This document shows positions 36,308 to 44,785 of a stretch of DNA of 64,000 nt, piece after piece (the first letter of the stretch is position 1; each line of letters starts with the position of its first letter). The notes below the pieces were generated by a model. That model was given only the letters and a program-made list of their open reading frames with translations, made no database searches and had not been told where the DNA came from. The position numbers and the translations under genes are program-made. The stretch spans positions 54,302 to 118,301 of the forward strand of contig JAKAQO010000006.1 of assembly GCA_021822495.1 (NCBI GenBank), given 5' to 3'. The DNA comes from a bacterium. Lineage in GTDB: Bacteria > Elusimicrobiota > Elusimicrobia > UBA1565 > UBA9628.

Positions 36308-38068
36308 ATGAGACGAGAATGTCTTCTTGCGGCTTTAGCGCTCGCTTTAGGCCCTCTCTCCGCTTTCTCAGGAGAAGAAAGGCTGGCTCCTGAAAGTCTC
36401 AATCCGGCTTCCGTTGAATTTACGCCGCTCTCTCCGGCTCTTCAAGACGTTTCTTTTCAAGAGACCTTGCCGTCCTTACCGGAAGAAAAGGGGACAGTCC
36501 CCTTTTCCCCTTTTTCTAAGTTGACGATTACTCCTGTTTCTCGCGTTTCCGCGCTTCCTGTTGCACAAGAGATTGTCGCCCTCAAGACAAGTCCGGAATT
36601 GGGAAACGCCGCACGCTCTCTAATTCCCAAACGTCTTCTAAGCGAGAAAAAGGGGACAGTCCCCTTTTCGGTCAATTTTGACGGCGCTCACGCGGATAAT
36701 TCTCAAGACTCAGATTTGGACGCCTGGATTTCTCAAGAAGAGCGCGTGGCTTTATCAAGAATGAGTAAAAACATCTCGCCCCCAGGGGAAGCCAAGGGGG
36801 CGGTCGCGGCTTCGCCTTCAAGAGAAAACCCCGATTATTGGTATCACTGGGTTCGAGACGCGGGACTGACTATGAATGCGGTTGCGACCCTTTATCAGAA
36901 CGAAACCAATCATGCAAAAAAGCGCGTCTATTTAAAGATGATGAAAGATTATGCGCGCTTTTCTCGGAATAATCAGACTACTCCCACTTTATCAGGGTTG
37001 GGCGAGCCTAAGTTCAATATGGACGGGACGGCTTTTAACGGGGCTTGGGGGCGCCCGCAAGACGACGGTCCGGCGATTCGCGCTATCGCCTTGATTCGCT
37101 TTGCCAAAGCGCTTATTTCCGAGGGAAATTGGAAATTGGCGCGTCAGCTTTATGACGCCAAACTCCCCACTTCATCCGTGATTAAGACGGATTTGGAATA
37201 CGTGTCTCATTTTTGGAAGCAAACCAGCTATGATCTTTGGGAAGAGGTGCGCGGACATCATTTCTATACCCAGATGCTCCAGAGAAAGGCCCTCTTGTCG
37301 GGCGCGGAACTGGCCCGTATGATGAATGATCCGGGCGCGGCTGATTTTTATGAACAAGAGGCGGCTCTTTTAAAGCCGGAAATCGAACGCCATTGGGATG
37401 AGGAGAAAGGGCTCATTGTCCAAACCCTGGATCAGGACGCGGGCTTAAATTATAAAAAAAGCGGGATGGACGCGGGCGTTATTCTGGCGATTTTACAGGG
37501 AGCTTTTAAAGACGGTTTTTTCCAGGCGACCGATGATCGGGTTCTTTCCACCGTGGTTCAAATGGCGGAAACTTTTAAAAACCTTTACCCCTTGAATCAA
37601 AAAGCGGACGCGCCGGGAATTGCGATTGGGAGATATCCCGAGGACCGCTATTTCGGGGGAAACCCGTGGGTGATTTCAACCAATACCTTTGGCCAGTTCT
37701 ATCTTCGAGCGGCCCAGGATTACGCCGCCCAAGGATTTATAGAAATCACCGCGCGTAATCTCGCCTTTTTTAAAGGCTTAAACTTTCCCGGAAAAGATAA
37801 TCTCCGCCCAGGCTTAAAAATTGACAACTTAAATCCTCTCTTTGACCCCATATTAAACGCTCTACGGGAAGAAGGTCGCCGTTATTTAGAAACCGTGCGC
37901 CGCTACGCCAATCCTGACGGTTCCTTGTCCGAACAAATGGACCGGGAAACGGGAATGATGATTTCGGCCCGAGATTTGACTTGGAACTATGTCAGTTTTT
38001 TAAGAGAAGCGTGCGAGGGCCGAAGCTGTCTTCTCAATCCCTTTCCCAAAAAGCCTAAAAATCCGTAA
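36308..38068 (+). CDS. Glucoamylase, GH15, fungal-type (second copy)
   Basis: A 586-residue paralogue of the 34,697 gene with a longer N-terminal linker. The catalytic blocks are DYWYHWVRDAGLTMNAV, GLGEPKFNMDGTAFNGAWGRPQDDGPAIRA, SYDLWEEVRGHHFYTQM (acid) and GSLSEQMDRETG...SARDLTWNYVSFL (base). It has a signal peptide (LLAALALALGPLSAFSG). The start follows TAGGAGGA. Two palindromes are read in frame in the linker (residues about 60-66 and 115-121, both KGTVPFS). It carries its own copy of the conserved leader motif, so it is probably a separate transcript under the same control. Confidence 0.9.
   Translation: MRRECLLAALALALGPLSAFSGEERLAPESLNPASVEFTPLSPALQDVSFQETLPSLPEEKGTVPFSPFSKLTITPVSRVSALPVAQEIVALKTSPELGNAARSLIPKRLLSEKKGTVPFSVNFDGAHADNSQDSDLDAWISQEERVALSRMSKNISPPGEAKGAVAASPSRENPDYWYHWVRDAGLTMNAVATLYQNETNHAKKRVYLKMMKDYARFSRNNQTTPTLSGLGEPKFNMDGTAFNGAWGRPQDDGPAIRAIALIRFAKALISEGNWKLARQLYDAKLPTSSVIKTDLEYVSHFWKQTSYDLWEEVRGHHFYTQMLQRKALLSGAELARMMNDPGAADFYEQEAALLKPEIERHWDEEKGLIVQTLDQDAGLNYKKSGMDAGVILAILQGAFKDGFFQATDDRVLSTVVQMAETFKNLYPLNQKADAPGIAIGRYPEDRYFGGNPWVISTNTFGQFYLRAAQDYAAQGFIEITARNLAFFKGLNFPGKDNLRPGLKIDNLNPLFDPILNALREEGRRYLETVRRYANPDGSLSEQMDRETGMMISARDLTWNYVSFLREACEGRSCLLNPFPKKPKNP
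36485..36507. repeat. REP-like palindrome in frame in GH15 copy 2 (first)
   Basis: A perfect 23-base palindrome with core GGGGACAGTCCCC and arms GAAAA/TTTTC. It encodes EKGTVPFSP in the linker between signal peptide and catalytic domain. Confidence 0.7.
36648..36668. repeat. REP-like palindrome in frame in GH15 copy 2 (second)
   Basis: A second palindrome with the same core (AAAA-GGGGACAGTCCCC-TTTT) 160 bases after the first, encoding KKGTVPFSV in the same linker and frame. Confidence 0.7.
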
Positions 38069-38081
38069 GATAGAGTAAACC

Positions 38082-38327
38082 ATGGAACAAAAAAAAGATC
38101 CTCTCGCGCTTGTCGCCTCAACCATCGCCCACGAACTAAGAAATCCCCTCGCGGTTTTAAATAATTCTCTTTATTTTATCCGCGCTAAAATAGACAACGA
38201 CGCCTTGGATCCCAAGGTGCGCAAGCATTTGGGATTTTTGGGAGAAGCGATTAAAAATTTAGAGGCGGAAATCGAGCGTTTGCCGGAATACCTCAAACCT
38301 CTTAAGAATCAAAAGTCTAAACGATAG
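38082..38327 (+). CDS. Stand-alone HisKA (histidine phospho-acceptor) domain
   Basis: An 81-residue protein that is only the dimerisation/phospho-acceptor hairpin of a sensor kinase: the H-box STIAHELRNPLAVLNNSLYFI (about residues 12-32) is followed by the second helix. There is no ATPase domain and no sensor domain, and the gene ends normally, with no kinase remnant seen downstream. It could act as a phosphotransfer partner, for example for the single-domain regulator at 15,958, or be a decayed kinase. Confidence 0.65.
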   Translation: MEQKKDPLALVASTIAHELRNPLAVLNNSLYFIRAKIDNDALDPKVRKHLGFLGEAIKNLEAEIERLPEYLKPLKNQKSKR

Positions 38328-38342
38328 GTTTTGATTAGACGG

Positions 38343-40130
38343 CTATTTTGAGATAAGGTATCCAACCCCGACACCGATAACCCCAAAGACGAACATTCCT
38401 ATCGGCCCTAAAAGAAGCGCGCCGAGAAGCCCGCCGTAAGCGCCGATGAGGCCCATTCCTTTCCACGGCAGTTTCGGCCAGGAAGATTTCTTTTGATCTT
38501 GGCCGCCGCAATCAACGGAAGCCGTTTTCTTTCCGGAGTCGGTCTTGGCTTCGGAGGTTTGATCTTTCTGGCCGCTAGAGCTTACCGGCGGCGCGGAAGC
38601 GGTTTGAGTGCAAGCGCTACTAGGGGAAGTGTCAATGCTGTTTTTTGAATTATTATTTGGAGCGTTGCTGGGAACACAGGTCCCGCCGCCGCTGGCAGCG
38701 CTAAACACCTGCCCCGCAGGACAATTTTTTGGCTTATTGTCCGATGAAGGAGGCGTGCATTGAGGATTCGCGGCAATTTTCTGGCGCAAAGAAGTTGCGT
38801 TCGTTTGCCATTTCCCTAGTTCCTGGGTGCATGAAATTTTGGGCGTGAGATTCGGTTTTCCCTCCGCTTGATTTTTCGTAACGAGAACCGGGGCGGAGGT
38901 CATGGGGAGGTTCGCCGCGCATTCCGCCTCGCCTTTTTGCTCCGCTTTTTCGCAAGCCTGAATTAAGGTTTTCATGGCGGGACTTTGTTGCAAGGTTTGA
39001 AGACAGGCGTGAATCTGAGCTTCCGCCCTCGTTAGTTGCGCTTTCAAGTCTTGGCAGGAATTGCCTTGAGAAGGCTTGGGGGGGATATCCGTGCCGGGAT
39101 TCTGAGATGGTTTTTGAGCGACGGTGCCCGAACCTGGAGCCTTTGACTTTTTTTTCGGCGCAATCCACGAAGGGGTTTGCGTAACCACGACGTCAAAGGC
39201 ATTTTTCCCGGTGGGTATGCCCAGATATTGATTGCCGATTTTGACGGTTGAAGGAGAACCGTTGGAATATCCAATGCTTCCGGCTTGCGAATAAATGGTG
39301 AGATGAAGCTTCTTTTGCCCGTGAACGTTATCGCTGTCGACCCCGGCGCTCAAGGTGACCTGTTTTCCCAAGGGAAGGCAGGATTTTTTTAAATTTTCTG
39401 TCAGGGTTTTTTTCTGACAAAGATAATCCTTGGTTGCCTTGCTGGGGTGATATCCCGCGTGTCCGTAAAAAATAAATTTAACATTTCGGTTGAGGCTTGG
39501 CGGCAAGCGGAGGGATTTTGCGACTTTAAAGGCATCTCCTGGTTTACAGGCAAAATTAGGCTGATCATGCTGCTGGGAGAAAAAAACGGCGCAAGGAATA
39601 TAGACGTAAAGAGGAACGTTGGGATTTTTTCCAATTTTTTTAGAAAGGGAGACGCAGGATTTCTCTGCTTCGCTTCCCCATTGTTTTATGCAGGCTTTTT
39701 GGCTTTCAGCCGCCTCTTTTTCTTTCGCGGTTTTCGCCGCCAACTTGTCGGCCTTAGAGGCATGTCTTGATTTTAATACGCTCTTGATGCTGACGCAGGC
39801 GTTGCCTTTCCAAAATTGTCCGCTGGGGCATTCGATTTTTTTGCCAGGGGATACATTGACGCACTTATTGACTTGTGAATCCCATGCTTGATTTGCTCCG
39901 CACCCAACGCCCCCCATTAAGGGCTTCGAAGCGGTTTTGGGATAAAAATCATGCGTGCCCCACCAATGTTTAACTTCCGATAACCACGAAGAATTGGCTT
40001 GAGCGTTGGACTTATGGTGGACCGAGGCCAAAACCATGGTGGAGGTTGAAATTCCTTGCGCGGAAATAAGTCCGGTGAAAGAAGAAAAAACAATCGCGGC
40101 TAAAATTCCCATGCGCGTGAATCTTTTCAT
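38343..40130 (-). CDS. Secreted low-complexity protein with C-terminal membrane segment, unknown
   Basis: A 595-residue protein. The ATG at 40,130 gives a signal peptide (MKRFTRMGILAAIVFSSFTGLISAQG); the frame is open seven codons further up. It has Cys-containing short motifs (CPSGQFWKGNACV, CPAGQVFSAASGGGTC), a coiled-coil Lys/Ala/Glu stretch, a central domain (VYIPCAVFFSQQHD...FYGHAGYHPSKATKDYLCQKKTL), then Pro/Ser/Gln-rich linkers and a Gly-rich membrane helix at the end (GLLGALLLGPIGMFVFGVIGVGVGYLI). I do not recognise the family. Confidence 0.6.
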   Translation of the reverse strand: MKRFTRMGILAAIVFSSFTGLISAQGISTSTMVLASVHHKSNAQANSSWLSEVKHWWGTHDFYPKTASKPLMGGVGCGANQAWDSQVNKCVNVSPGKKIECPSGQFWKGNACVSIKSVLKSRHASKADKLAAKTAKEKEAAESQKACIKQWGSEAEKSCVSLSKKIGKNPNVPLYVYIPCAVFFSQQHDQPNFACKPGDAFKVAKSLRLPPSLNRNVKFIFYGHAGYHPSKATKDYLCQKKTLTENLKKSCLPLGKQVTLSAGVDSDNVHGQKKLHLTIYSQAGSIGYSNGSPSTVKIGNQYLGIPTGKNAFDVVVTQTPSWIAPKKKSKAPGSGTVAQKPSQNPGTDIPPKPSQGNSCQDLKAQLTRAEAQIHACLQTLQQSPAMKTLIQACEKAEQKGEAECAANLPMTSAPVLVTKNQAEGKPNLTPKISCTQELGKWQTNATSLRQKIAANPQCTPPSSDNKPKNCPAGQVFSAASGGGTCVPSNAPNNNSKNSIDTSPSSACTQTASAPPVSSSGQKDQTSEAKTDSGKKTASVDCGGQDQKKSSWPKLPWKGMGLIGAYGGLLGALLLGPIGMFVFGVIGVGVGYLISK

Positions 40131-40257
40131 CGTAAAATTAGCATAACACACAAACGTTTTTCGCGCAAGGGGAAAAAAGGCCCATTTTAGAAATAGGTCT
40201 TTTGGCCCTGGCGGGGCTTATAGCCCTGCCGTGTCAGCCTTTCGGGGCGGCATTTCC

Positions 40258-40263
40258 TATAAT
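40258..40263 (+). promoter_or_regulatory. -10 box of the tsaB operon, apparently leaderless
   Basis: A perfect TATAAT lies seven bases (AAGAGCC) before the tsaB ATG at 40,271, the same layout as for gmhA. There is no Shine-Dalgarno. Upstream, TAGGTCTTTTGGCC (about 40,190) resembles one half-site of the leader motif found before the glycosidases, and a strong hairpin GGCGGGGC-TTATA-GCCCTGCC follows it. Confidence 0.45.
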
Positions 40264-40270
40264 AAGAGCC

Positions 40271-40882
40271 ATGAAATATCCTATTCTTATTTTAGATACG
40301 GTCGGAGAAGTTTTGAGCGCGGGTCTATTCCATCAGGATAAACTCAAAACGCTGAGGCTCAAAGGTGTGGAGACCTCGGGAGAATATCTTTTGTTTAAAG
40401 CGGTTGACCGACTTCTGTCTGGGGCAAGGCTTCATTTAACGGATATTAAGACCGTGGTTGTTTCCAGCGGGCCTGGAAGATTTACCGGTATTCGCATTGG
40501 CATGACTTTTGCTTCCATCTTGAGTTCTCAATTGCGAGTTTCCACATTGGCTATCTCTGGCTTGGAGGCGCTTGCGTTTGGAACAGCGGGGGAAAAAAAA
40601 TGCCCTGTCTTGGCCGGTTACCGCGGGGAAAAATATTACCAGAGTTTTGAGCGCAAGAGTCTTCATAAGGCGCCGAGGGCCGTTTCCAAACCCGCTTGGA
40701 GTTCCAAGGAAGATTGGGAACAAAAAAAACTGGAGATTGAATCCCGTTCGTTTCAGATCATTGAGCGGGAGCCCACGCCCGACGATTTTCTCAAAGCCGC
40801 TCTTTTTTGTTTAGAGAAAAACCAAATTCCGAAGTTTGAGCCGCTCTATCTCAAAGCTGCCGGTTATGAGCGAAAAAAATAA
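40271..40882 (+). CDS. tsaB: tRNA threonylcarbamoyladenosine biosynthesis protein TsaB
   Basis: A 203-residue ASKHA-fold protein that supports TsaD in making t6A37 in ANN-decoding tRNAs. The N-terminal ILDTVGEVLSAGLF and the motif VVVSSGPGRFTGIRIGMTFASILS (about residues 65-88) are diagnostic. The ATG at 40,271 gives the family start. It is the first gene of an operon with rimI, a frequent neighbour of tsaB, overlapping it by 17 bases. Confidence 0.92.
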   Translation: MKYPILILDTVGEVLSAGLFHQDKLKTLRLKGVETSGEYLLFKAVDRLLSGARLHLTDIKTVVVSSGPGRFTGIRIGMTFASILSSQLRVSTLAISGLEALAFGTAGEKKCPVLAGYRGEKYYQSFERKSLHKAPRAVSKPAWSSKEDWEQKKLEIESRSFQIIEREPTPDDFLKAALFCLEKNQIPKFEPLYLKAAGYERKK

Positions 40883-41318
40883 TTTAGAGATTCGCCTGGC
40901 GCGATCTTCGGATATGGAAGCGGTTTTCTCCCTCGAGTCTTATTGGCCTTTTGCTCCGCATTGGTCAAAGCCTCAACTTGAAGCGGAATTGTCGCGGCCG
41001 GGTTCCATTTTTCTCACGGCGCAGTTTCTTTCCGATATTGGAGGTTATTTGATTGGACGCGTTTTTGAAAAAGAGATTCAAATTTTAAGCGTTTCCGTCA
41101 GCCCGCGGTATCCGAGGCAAGGCATCGCCGCGAGCCTTTTAGAAGAGGCGTTGGCCAGCGCGCGCCTTAAGGGTTGCGCGCGCGCAACCCTTGAAGTTTC
41201 AGAGCGGAATCTGCCTGCTTTGAGCCTCTACCGGAAGCTGGGCTTTCAAATCGTGGGAAAAAGAGCTAAATTCTATAATGACGGTTCAAGCGCGCTTCTT
41301 ATGGATAAACTTTTGTGA
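40866..41318 (+). CDS. rimI: Ribosomal protein S18-alanine N-acetyltransferase (GNAT family)
   Basis: A 150-residue GNAT acetyltransferase. The acetyl-CoA site is VSVSPRYPRQGIAASLLEEAL (Q/R-x-x-G-x-A/G), followed by ATLEVSERNLPALSLYRKLGFQIVGKRAKFY, which holds the catalytic-type Glu, Asn and Tyr of RimI. The start at 40,866 lies inside the tsaB end, which fits the MSEKNNLEIRLARSSDM opening. RimI is the usual name for GNATs next to tsaB; other substrates are possible. Confidence 0.85.
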   Translation: MSEKNNLEIRLARSSDMEAVFSLESYWPFAPHWSKPQLEAELSRPGSIFLTAQFLSDIGGYLIGRVFEKEIQILSVSVSPRYPRQGIAASLLEEALASARLKGCARATLEVSERNLPALSLYRKLGFQIVGKRAKFYNDGSSALLMDKLL

Positions 41319-43498
41319 GGAACCGGTTTTGGCGATCTAAATTCGGATTTTTTCTGTTTTTGGTTCCGCTTTGTTTGCTTACTTTCTTGCCTTTGGGGGC
41401 GACACCCAACCGTTCCAGCGAAAGCCATTACGTCGCCGCGCTTTTGGAACAATACCGGCATAATCCGCATTGGGCGCTTAAAGAGTATGGTCTAGCTCTG
41501 AAACAAGATTCCTCTTCCGCCTTTTTGGCTAATGCCGGCACTTCCGCGGCCCTGGAAGCGGGAAACTTGGCGCAGGCGCGGGCCTGGGCCGAAAAAGCGA
41601 TTTCGATCAGTTCCAGCAGCGCGGAAAGCTACCGGCTTTTGGGGCGCGTGTTGTGGGCTCAAAATGATTTACCTCAAGCCGAGGCGGCTTTTCGAAAGTC
41701 TCTTTTCCTTGATCCGATGTCTTCCGATGCGGTCTATGCCTTGGCCGCTTTGACCGCCCTTCATTCCTTCGATGAGGCGGAAAAAATTTTAAAACAGTTT
41801 GCGCTTTTAAATTCGGATGACGCTTCAGATACCTATTTCCAGATTGCGGAGATTGAGTTCAAGCAAAACCATCTACGCCGAGCGATTAAATATCTGAAGC
41901 GCTCCATTCGGGCTGATCCGGATTCGGATTCCATCCCTTCCCGCTACGCTTTAGCCCAGGCCTACGAACAAGAATATTCGACGGCTTCGGCGATTAACGA
42001 GTATAAGACTATCATTCCCTTTGAGCCGAGAAACGCCAAGCTACTTGATCATATCGCGGAAATTTATTCTCTGGAAAATAATTGGCCGGCGGCTCGCGAT
42101 TTCTTCAACCGGTCTTTGGCCGTTGATATTCATGATCCCGAGGCCAATTACTGGATGTCCGTTCATTCCGAGAAAAAGAAAGATTTTTTTTCCGCGATTC
42201 ACTATTTGGAATCCAGTTCCGCCTTGCCCAACGATCTCTATCTCAACTTGGAATTAAGCTACGATTATACGCGCGTCAACGACACCAAGGGCGCGGTCGC
42301 AGTTTTGGAAAAAGCCAGGAAAACCTGGCCTAAGGACGGCACGCTTTTTTTCTCATTGGCGTTGGGTCTTGAAGACCTTAAGAAGTATAAGTCTGCCATC
42401 GAGGTGCTTAAGGCTGGGCTTAAGGCTAATCCAACTGATAAGGATATGCTTTACGAATTGGGTTCCGTCTTGGACAAAATGAACGACGTTTCCGGTTCTG
42501 AAAAGGCTTTTCAAACTCTTTTGAAAGAATCGCCCAATGACGCGGATGCCCTCAATTATCTCGGCTATGAATTGGCGCAAAGAGGCATTAAACTGAAAGA
42601 AGCAGAGTCTTTGGTTAAAAAAGCGATCAGCCTTAACCCTGACAATGGCGCCTATCAAGATTCGTTGGGCTGGGTTTATTACCGGGAGGGATTTTTTCAT
42701 CGGGCGCGCAATCAAGCTTTCGCCGCCTTGGAAAAATTCCCCGAGGATAAAGAAATATGGGCGCATTTGTCTGACATCGAAACGGCTCTTAAAAAACCCA
42801 AAGAGGCCTGGGTGGCGATGAAGATGTCGGCGGCTTTTACCAGTCACGGCGACGCGGCGAAGAAAAAACTGGATCAAATGGACAAAAAGTTGTCCCATCA
42901 GGAAATCGGGGAGTATTTTTTAAGCTACTTTTCACTGCTTAACGACGACATTTCGGGTTTTGCCTCGGCTTGCCGTTTCGGCCTGAATGTTTTTGGCCAT
43001 CCGGTTTCGTTTCAGGCTTCCTGTTCGTTTCACGCGGCGTCGGATTTCTCCATTGAGGTGATGGGACCGATGTTTTCTTCTTTGTTTGATATGGAAGTTT
43101 CCAGCGGTTCTTTTTCGATGGGAAAGATTACGATTAAAGGAATTCCCTATTCCAACGCGAGACGGGCGTCTAGGCAGGCTTTGGGGATGATTGCTGATTA
43201 TTTTTCCGGAGCTCCCTTTTTAGACCGATCGGCCAAATACGTGAGAAGTTTCGGCCATGCCAGCGTGCGGACCCAGAATTGGGTTTTAAAGCTCAACAAA
43301 GAAGGAATTATGGCTTATCAGTTTACGTCTTCTTTGTACCCGCATCTTACTCTTCAGCTTTCTAATTTCCAGAATTTGAGAGGCCATCTGTTTCCCAGTC
43401 TTATCGAGGTGCGGGGGAAAGGTTTTGTTTTTGATCTCGATTTGACCCATTGCAAGGTCCAATTTAACCGTCCGTTTCCGGATGATTTTAACCCATGA
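41315..43498 (+). CDS. Large TPR protein
   Basis: A 727-residue protein starting at a GTG that overlaps the rimI stop (GTGA). It begins with a membrane or signal segment (FGFFLFLVPLCLLTFLPLGA), followed by about 12 TPR units (AESYRLLGRVLWAQNDLPQAEAAFRKSLFLDP and similar) to about residue 520. The last 200 residues are beta-rich and may form a DUF4292/LolB-like sheet (FKLNKEGIMAYQFTSSLYPHLTLQLSNFQN). It is likely to act in the periplasm. The gene stop overlaps ispE by ATGA. Confidence 0.75.
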   Translation: MRNRFWRSKFGFFLFLVPLCLLTFLPLGATPNRSSESHYVAALLEQYRHNPHWALKEYGLALKQDSSSAFLANAGTSAALEAGNLAQARAWAEKAISISSSSAESYRLLGRVLWAQNDLPQAEAAFRKSLFLDPMSSDAVYALAALTALHSFDEAEKILKQFALLNSDDASDTYFQIAEIEFKQNHLRRAIKYLKRSIRADPDSDSIPSRYALAQAYEQEYSTASAINEYKTIIPFEPRNAKLLDHIAEIYSLENNWPAARDFFNRSLAVDIHDPEANYWMSVHSEKKKDFFSAIHYLESSSALPNDLYLNLELSYDYTRVNDTKGAVAVLEKARKTWPKDGTLFFSLALGLEDLKKYKSAIEVLKAGLKANPTDKDMLYELGSVLDKMNDVSGSEKAFQTLLKESPNDADALNYLGYELAQRGIKLKEAESLVKKAISLNPDNGAYQDSLGWVYYREGFFHRARNQAFAALEKFPEDKEIWAHLSDIETALKKPKEAWVAMKMSAAFTSHGDAAKKKLDQMDKKLSHQEIGEYFLSYFSLLNDDISGFASACRFGLNVFGHPVSFQASCSFHAASDFSIEVMGPMFSSLFDMEVSSGSFSMGKITIKGIPYSNARRASRQALGMIADYFSGAPFLDRSAKYVRSFGHASVRTQNWVLKLNKEGIMAYQFTSSLYPHLTLQLSNFQNLRGHLFPSLIEVRGKGFVFDLDLTHCKVQFNRPFPDDFNP

Positions 43499-44400
43499 TC
43501 AAGAAAACGAGCGTTCAATGCCCCGCTAAAATCAATTTATTTCTGGAAATCACGGGCAAGCGCCCCGATGGGTATCACCGGCTTAAAACTCTGTTCGCGA
43601 AAATTAATATTTATGATGTCTTAGATTTGAGCCTCGCTTCGGGCCTTGAGCGTCCGGAACTCTTGGTTGAGGATTCAGAATCCACCTCTTCCTTATCCGC
43701 TGGCCCAGATAATTTAGTCTTGCGCGCGGCGAATCTTTTTTTTAAGGCCTTTGGGGTTAAGGTGGGAGTGCGTCTTTCCCTTAAAAAGAGAATCCCCATT
43801 GGCGCAGGTTTGGGCGGCGGTTCTTCCGATGCGGCGGGAACGCTTTTGGGCCTAGGCAAGCTTTTAGGCTTGGACTCGGGAGGCGCGGCCTATCGGAAAA
43901 AAATTCTTGAACTGGCTCGCGGGCTTGGGGCCGATGTTCCTTTTTTTATTCAGCCTCATTCTTTCGCCTTGGGAGAAGGGATCGGGGATCGCTTGAACGC
44001 GGTTAAAATACCGCAGGCTCTGCCCTATCTGATTTTGGTTTTTCCCGGAGTTTCAATTTCGACGGCAGAATCTTACAAAGCCTTGCCTTTGCCTGAGCGC
44101 AAGGATGTGTTGACAAGATTGTCCCAGCTTGATAGACTGACGGAGGCGCTCAGGCGTGGAAATTCCGTCGAAAAATGGGGACAATTACTCTTTAACCGCC
44201 TGGAGGATTCAAAAGTGGCGGCCGAGCCGATTGTTCGCGAGACGCGGGATATTTTAAGCAAATTGGGCCTTAAAGGGGTTCGGATGTCGGGATCGGGATC
44301 ATCAGTTTTCGGCTTTTGCGAGTCTTATGCCGAAAGCGAGAAAATTTTAAACAAGCTCAAAATTTATCCATGGAAGTCGTTTTTGACTAGTTGTCAGTGA
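43495..44400 (+). CDS. ispE: 4-diphosphocytidyl-2-C-methyl-D-erythritol kinase
   Basis: A 301-residue GHMP kinase of the MEP isoprenoid pathway. The N-terminal CPAKINLFLEITGKRPDGYH (about residues 9-28), the ATP loop IPIGAGLGGGSSDAAGTLLGL (about 100-120) and the C-terminal MSGSGSSVFGF are all typical. It is encoded in the same operon as tsaB, rimI and spoVG, with four-base overlaps upstream. Confidence 0.95.
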   Translation: MIKKTSVQCPAKINLFLEITGKRPDGYHRLKTLFAKINIYDVLDLSLASGLERPELLVEDSESTSSLSAGPDNLVLRAANLFFKAFGVKVGVRLSLKKRIPIGAGLGGGSSDAAGTLLGLGKLLGLDSGGAAYRKKILELARGLGADVPFFIQPHSFALGEGIGDRLNAVKIPQALPYLILVFPGVSISTAESYKALPLPERKDVLTRLSQLDRLTEALRRGNSVEKWGQLLFNRLEDSKVAAEPIVRETRDILSKLGLKGVRMSGSGSSVFGFCESYAESEKILNKLKIYPWKSFLTSCQ

Positions 44401-44402
44401 CT

Positions 44403-44669
44403 ATGAATATCACCGAAATTCGCGTTCATCTTTGTCATGAGGACAAGCTTAAGGCTTTCGCGACGGTGACCTTTGACGGCTGTTTTGTCGTTCGCAATAT
44501 GAAAATCATCTCCGGCAATAAGGGCCTTATTCTTTGCATGCCTTCCCGACGGCTTGAAGACGGAACTTATAAAGACATCGCTCACCCCATCACTGTGGAA
44601 TTTAGAAAAATGCTTGAGGAGCAGGTTTTGGCCTGCTACGAGGCGGAAGTTAAAAAATCCGCGGCGTAA
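44403..44669 (+). CDS. spoVG: SpoVG family regulatory protein
   Basis: An 88-residue protein. MNITEIRVHLCHEDKLKAFATVTFDGCFVVRNMKIISGNKGLILCMPSRR is the SpoVG fold, which in other bacteria binds nucleic acid site-specifically. The ATG at 44,403 is two bases after the ispE stop; an in-frame TTG at 44,391 would add four residues. The order ispE-spoVG-tRNA-Gln is known from deltaproteobacteria, with prs/rplY/pth after it. Those genes would be expected beyond the element. Confidence 0.92.
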   Translation: MNITEIRVHLCHEDKLKAFATVTFDGCFVVRNMKIISGNKGLILCMPSRRLEDGTYKDIAHPITVEFRKMLEEQVLACYEAEVKKSAA

Positions 44670-44704
44670 TATTCTTTAGCGACAGAAATGTCAGTCAAAA
44701 AAGT

Positions 44705-44710
44705 TATAAT
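44705..44710 (+). promoter_or_regulatory. -10 box of the native tRNA-Gln promoter
   Basis: TATAAT (44,705-44,710) in GTTATAATGG lies 36 bases before the tRNA 5' end at 44,747. GCGACA, 20 bases upstream, is only a weak -35 candidate. After integration this promoter reads into a truncated tRNA and the left end of the element. Confidence 0.4.
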
Positions 44711-44740
44711 GGAAACTCTTAGAGATAAGCGGAATGCTTA

Positions 44741-44785
44741 ATTTATTCCCAGGTGGTGAAATGGTATCACAGCGGACTTTGAATC
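44741..44785 (+). repeat. attL (45-bp direct repeat, left copy)
   Basis: Identical to 63,938-63,982. The repeat starts six bases before the tRNA and ends in the anticodon stem, just after the anticodon loop CTTTGAA. Upstream and downstream bases differ at once between the two copies, which defines the repeat limits. Confidence 0.9.
44747..44785 (+). pseudogene. tRNA-Gln 5' half, cut off by integration
   Basis: The acceptor strand TCCCAGG, a D-arm with GTGA/TCAC, the anticodon stem strand GCGGA and loop CTTTGAA (anticodon TTG) are present. The sequence then diverges into TTTCAGCGCCCG and no T-arm follows, so this copy cannot make a functional tRNA. Confidence 0.8.

Noticed and set aside
38734-39168. 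Minus-strand ORF inside the 38,343 secreted protein gene
   Set aside because: Same strand, shifted frame, low-complexity Ser/Arg-rich product; the main frame has signal peptide, Cys motifs and membrane helix.
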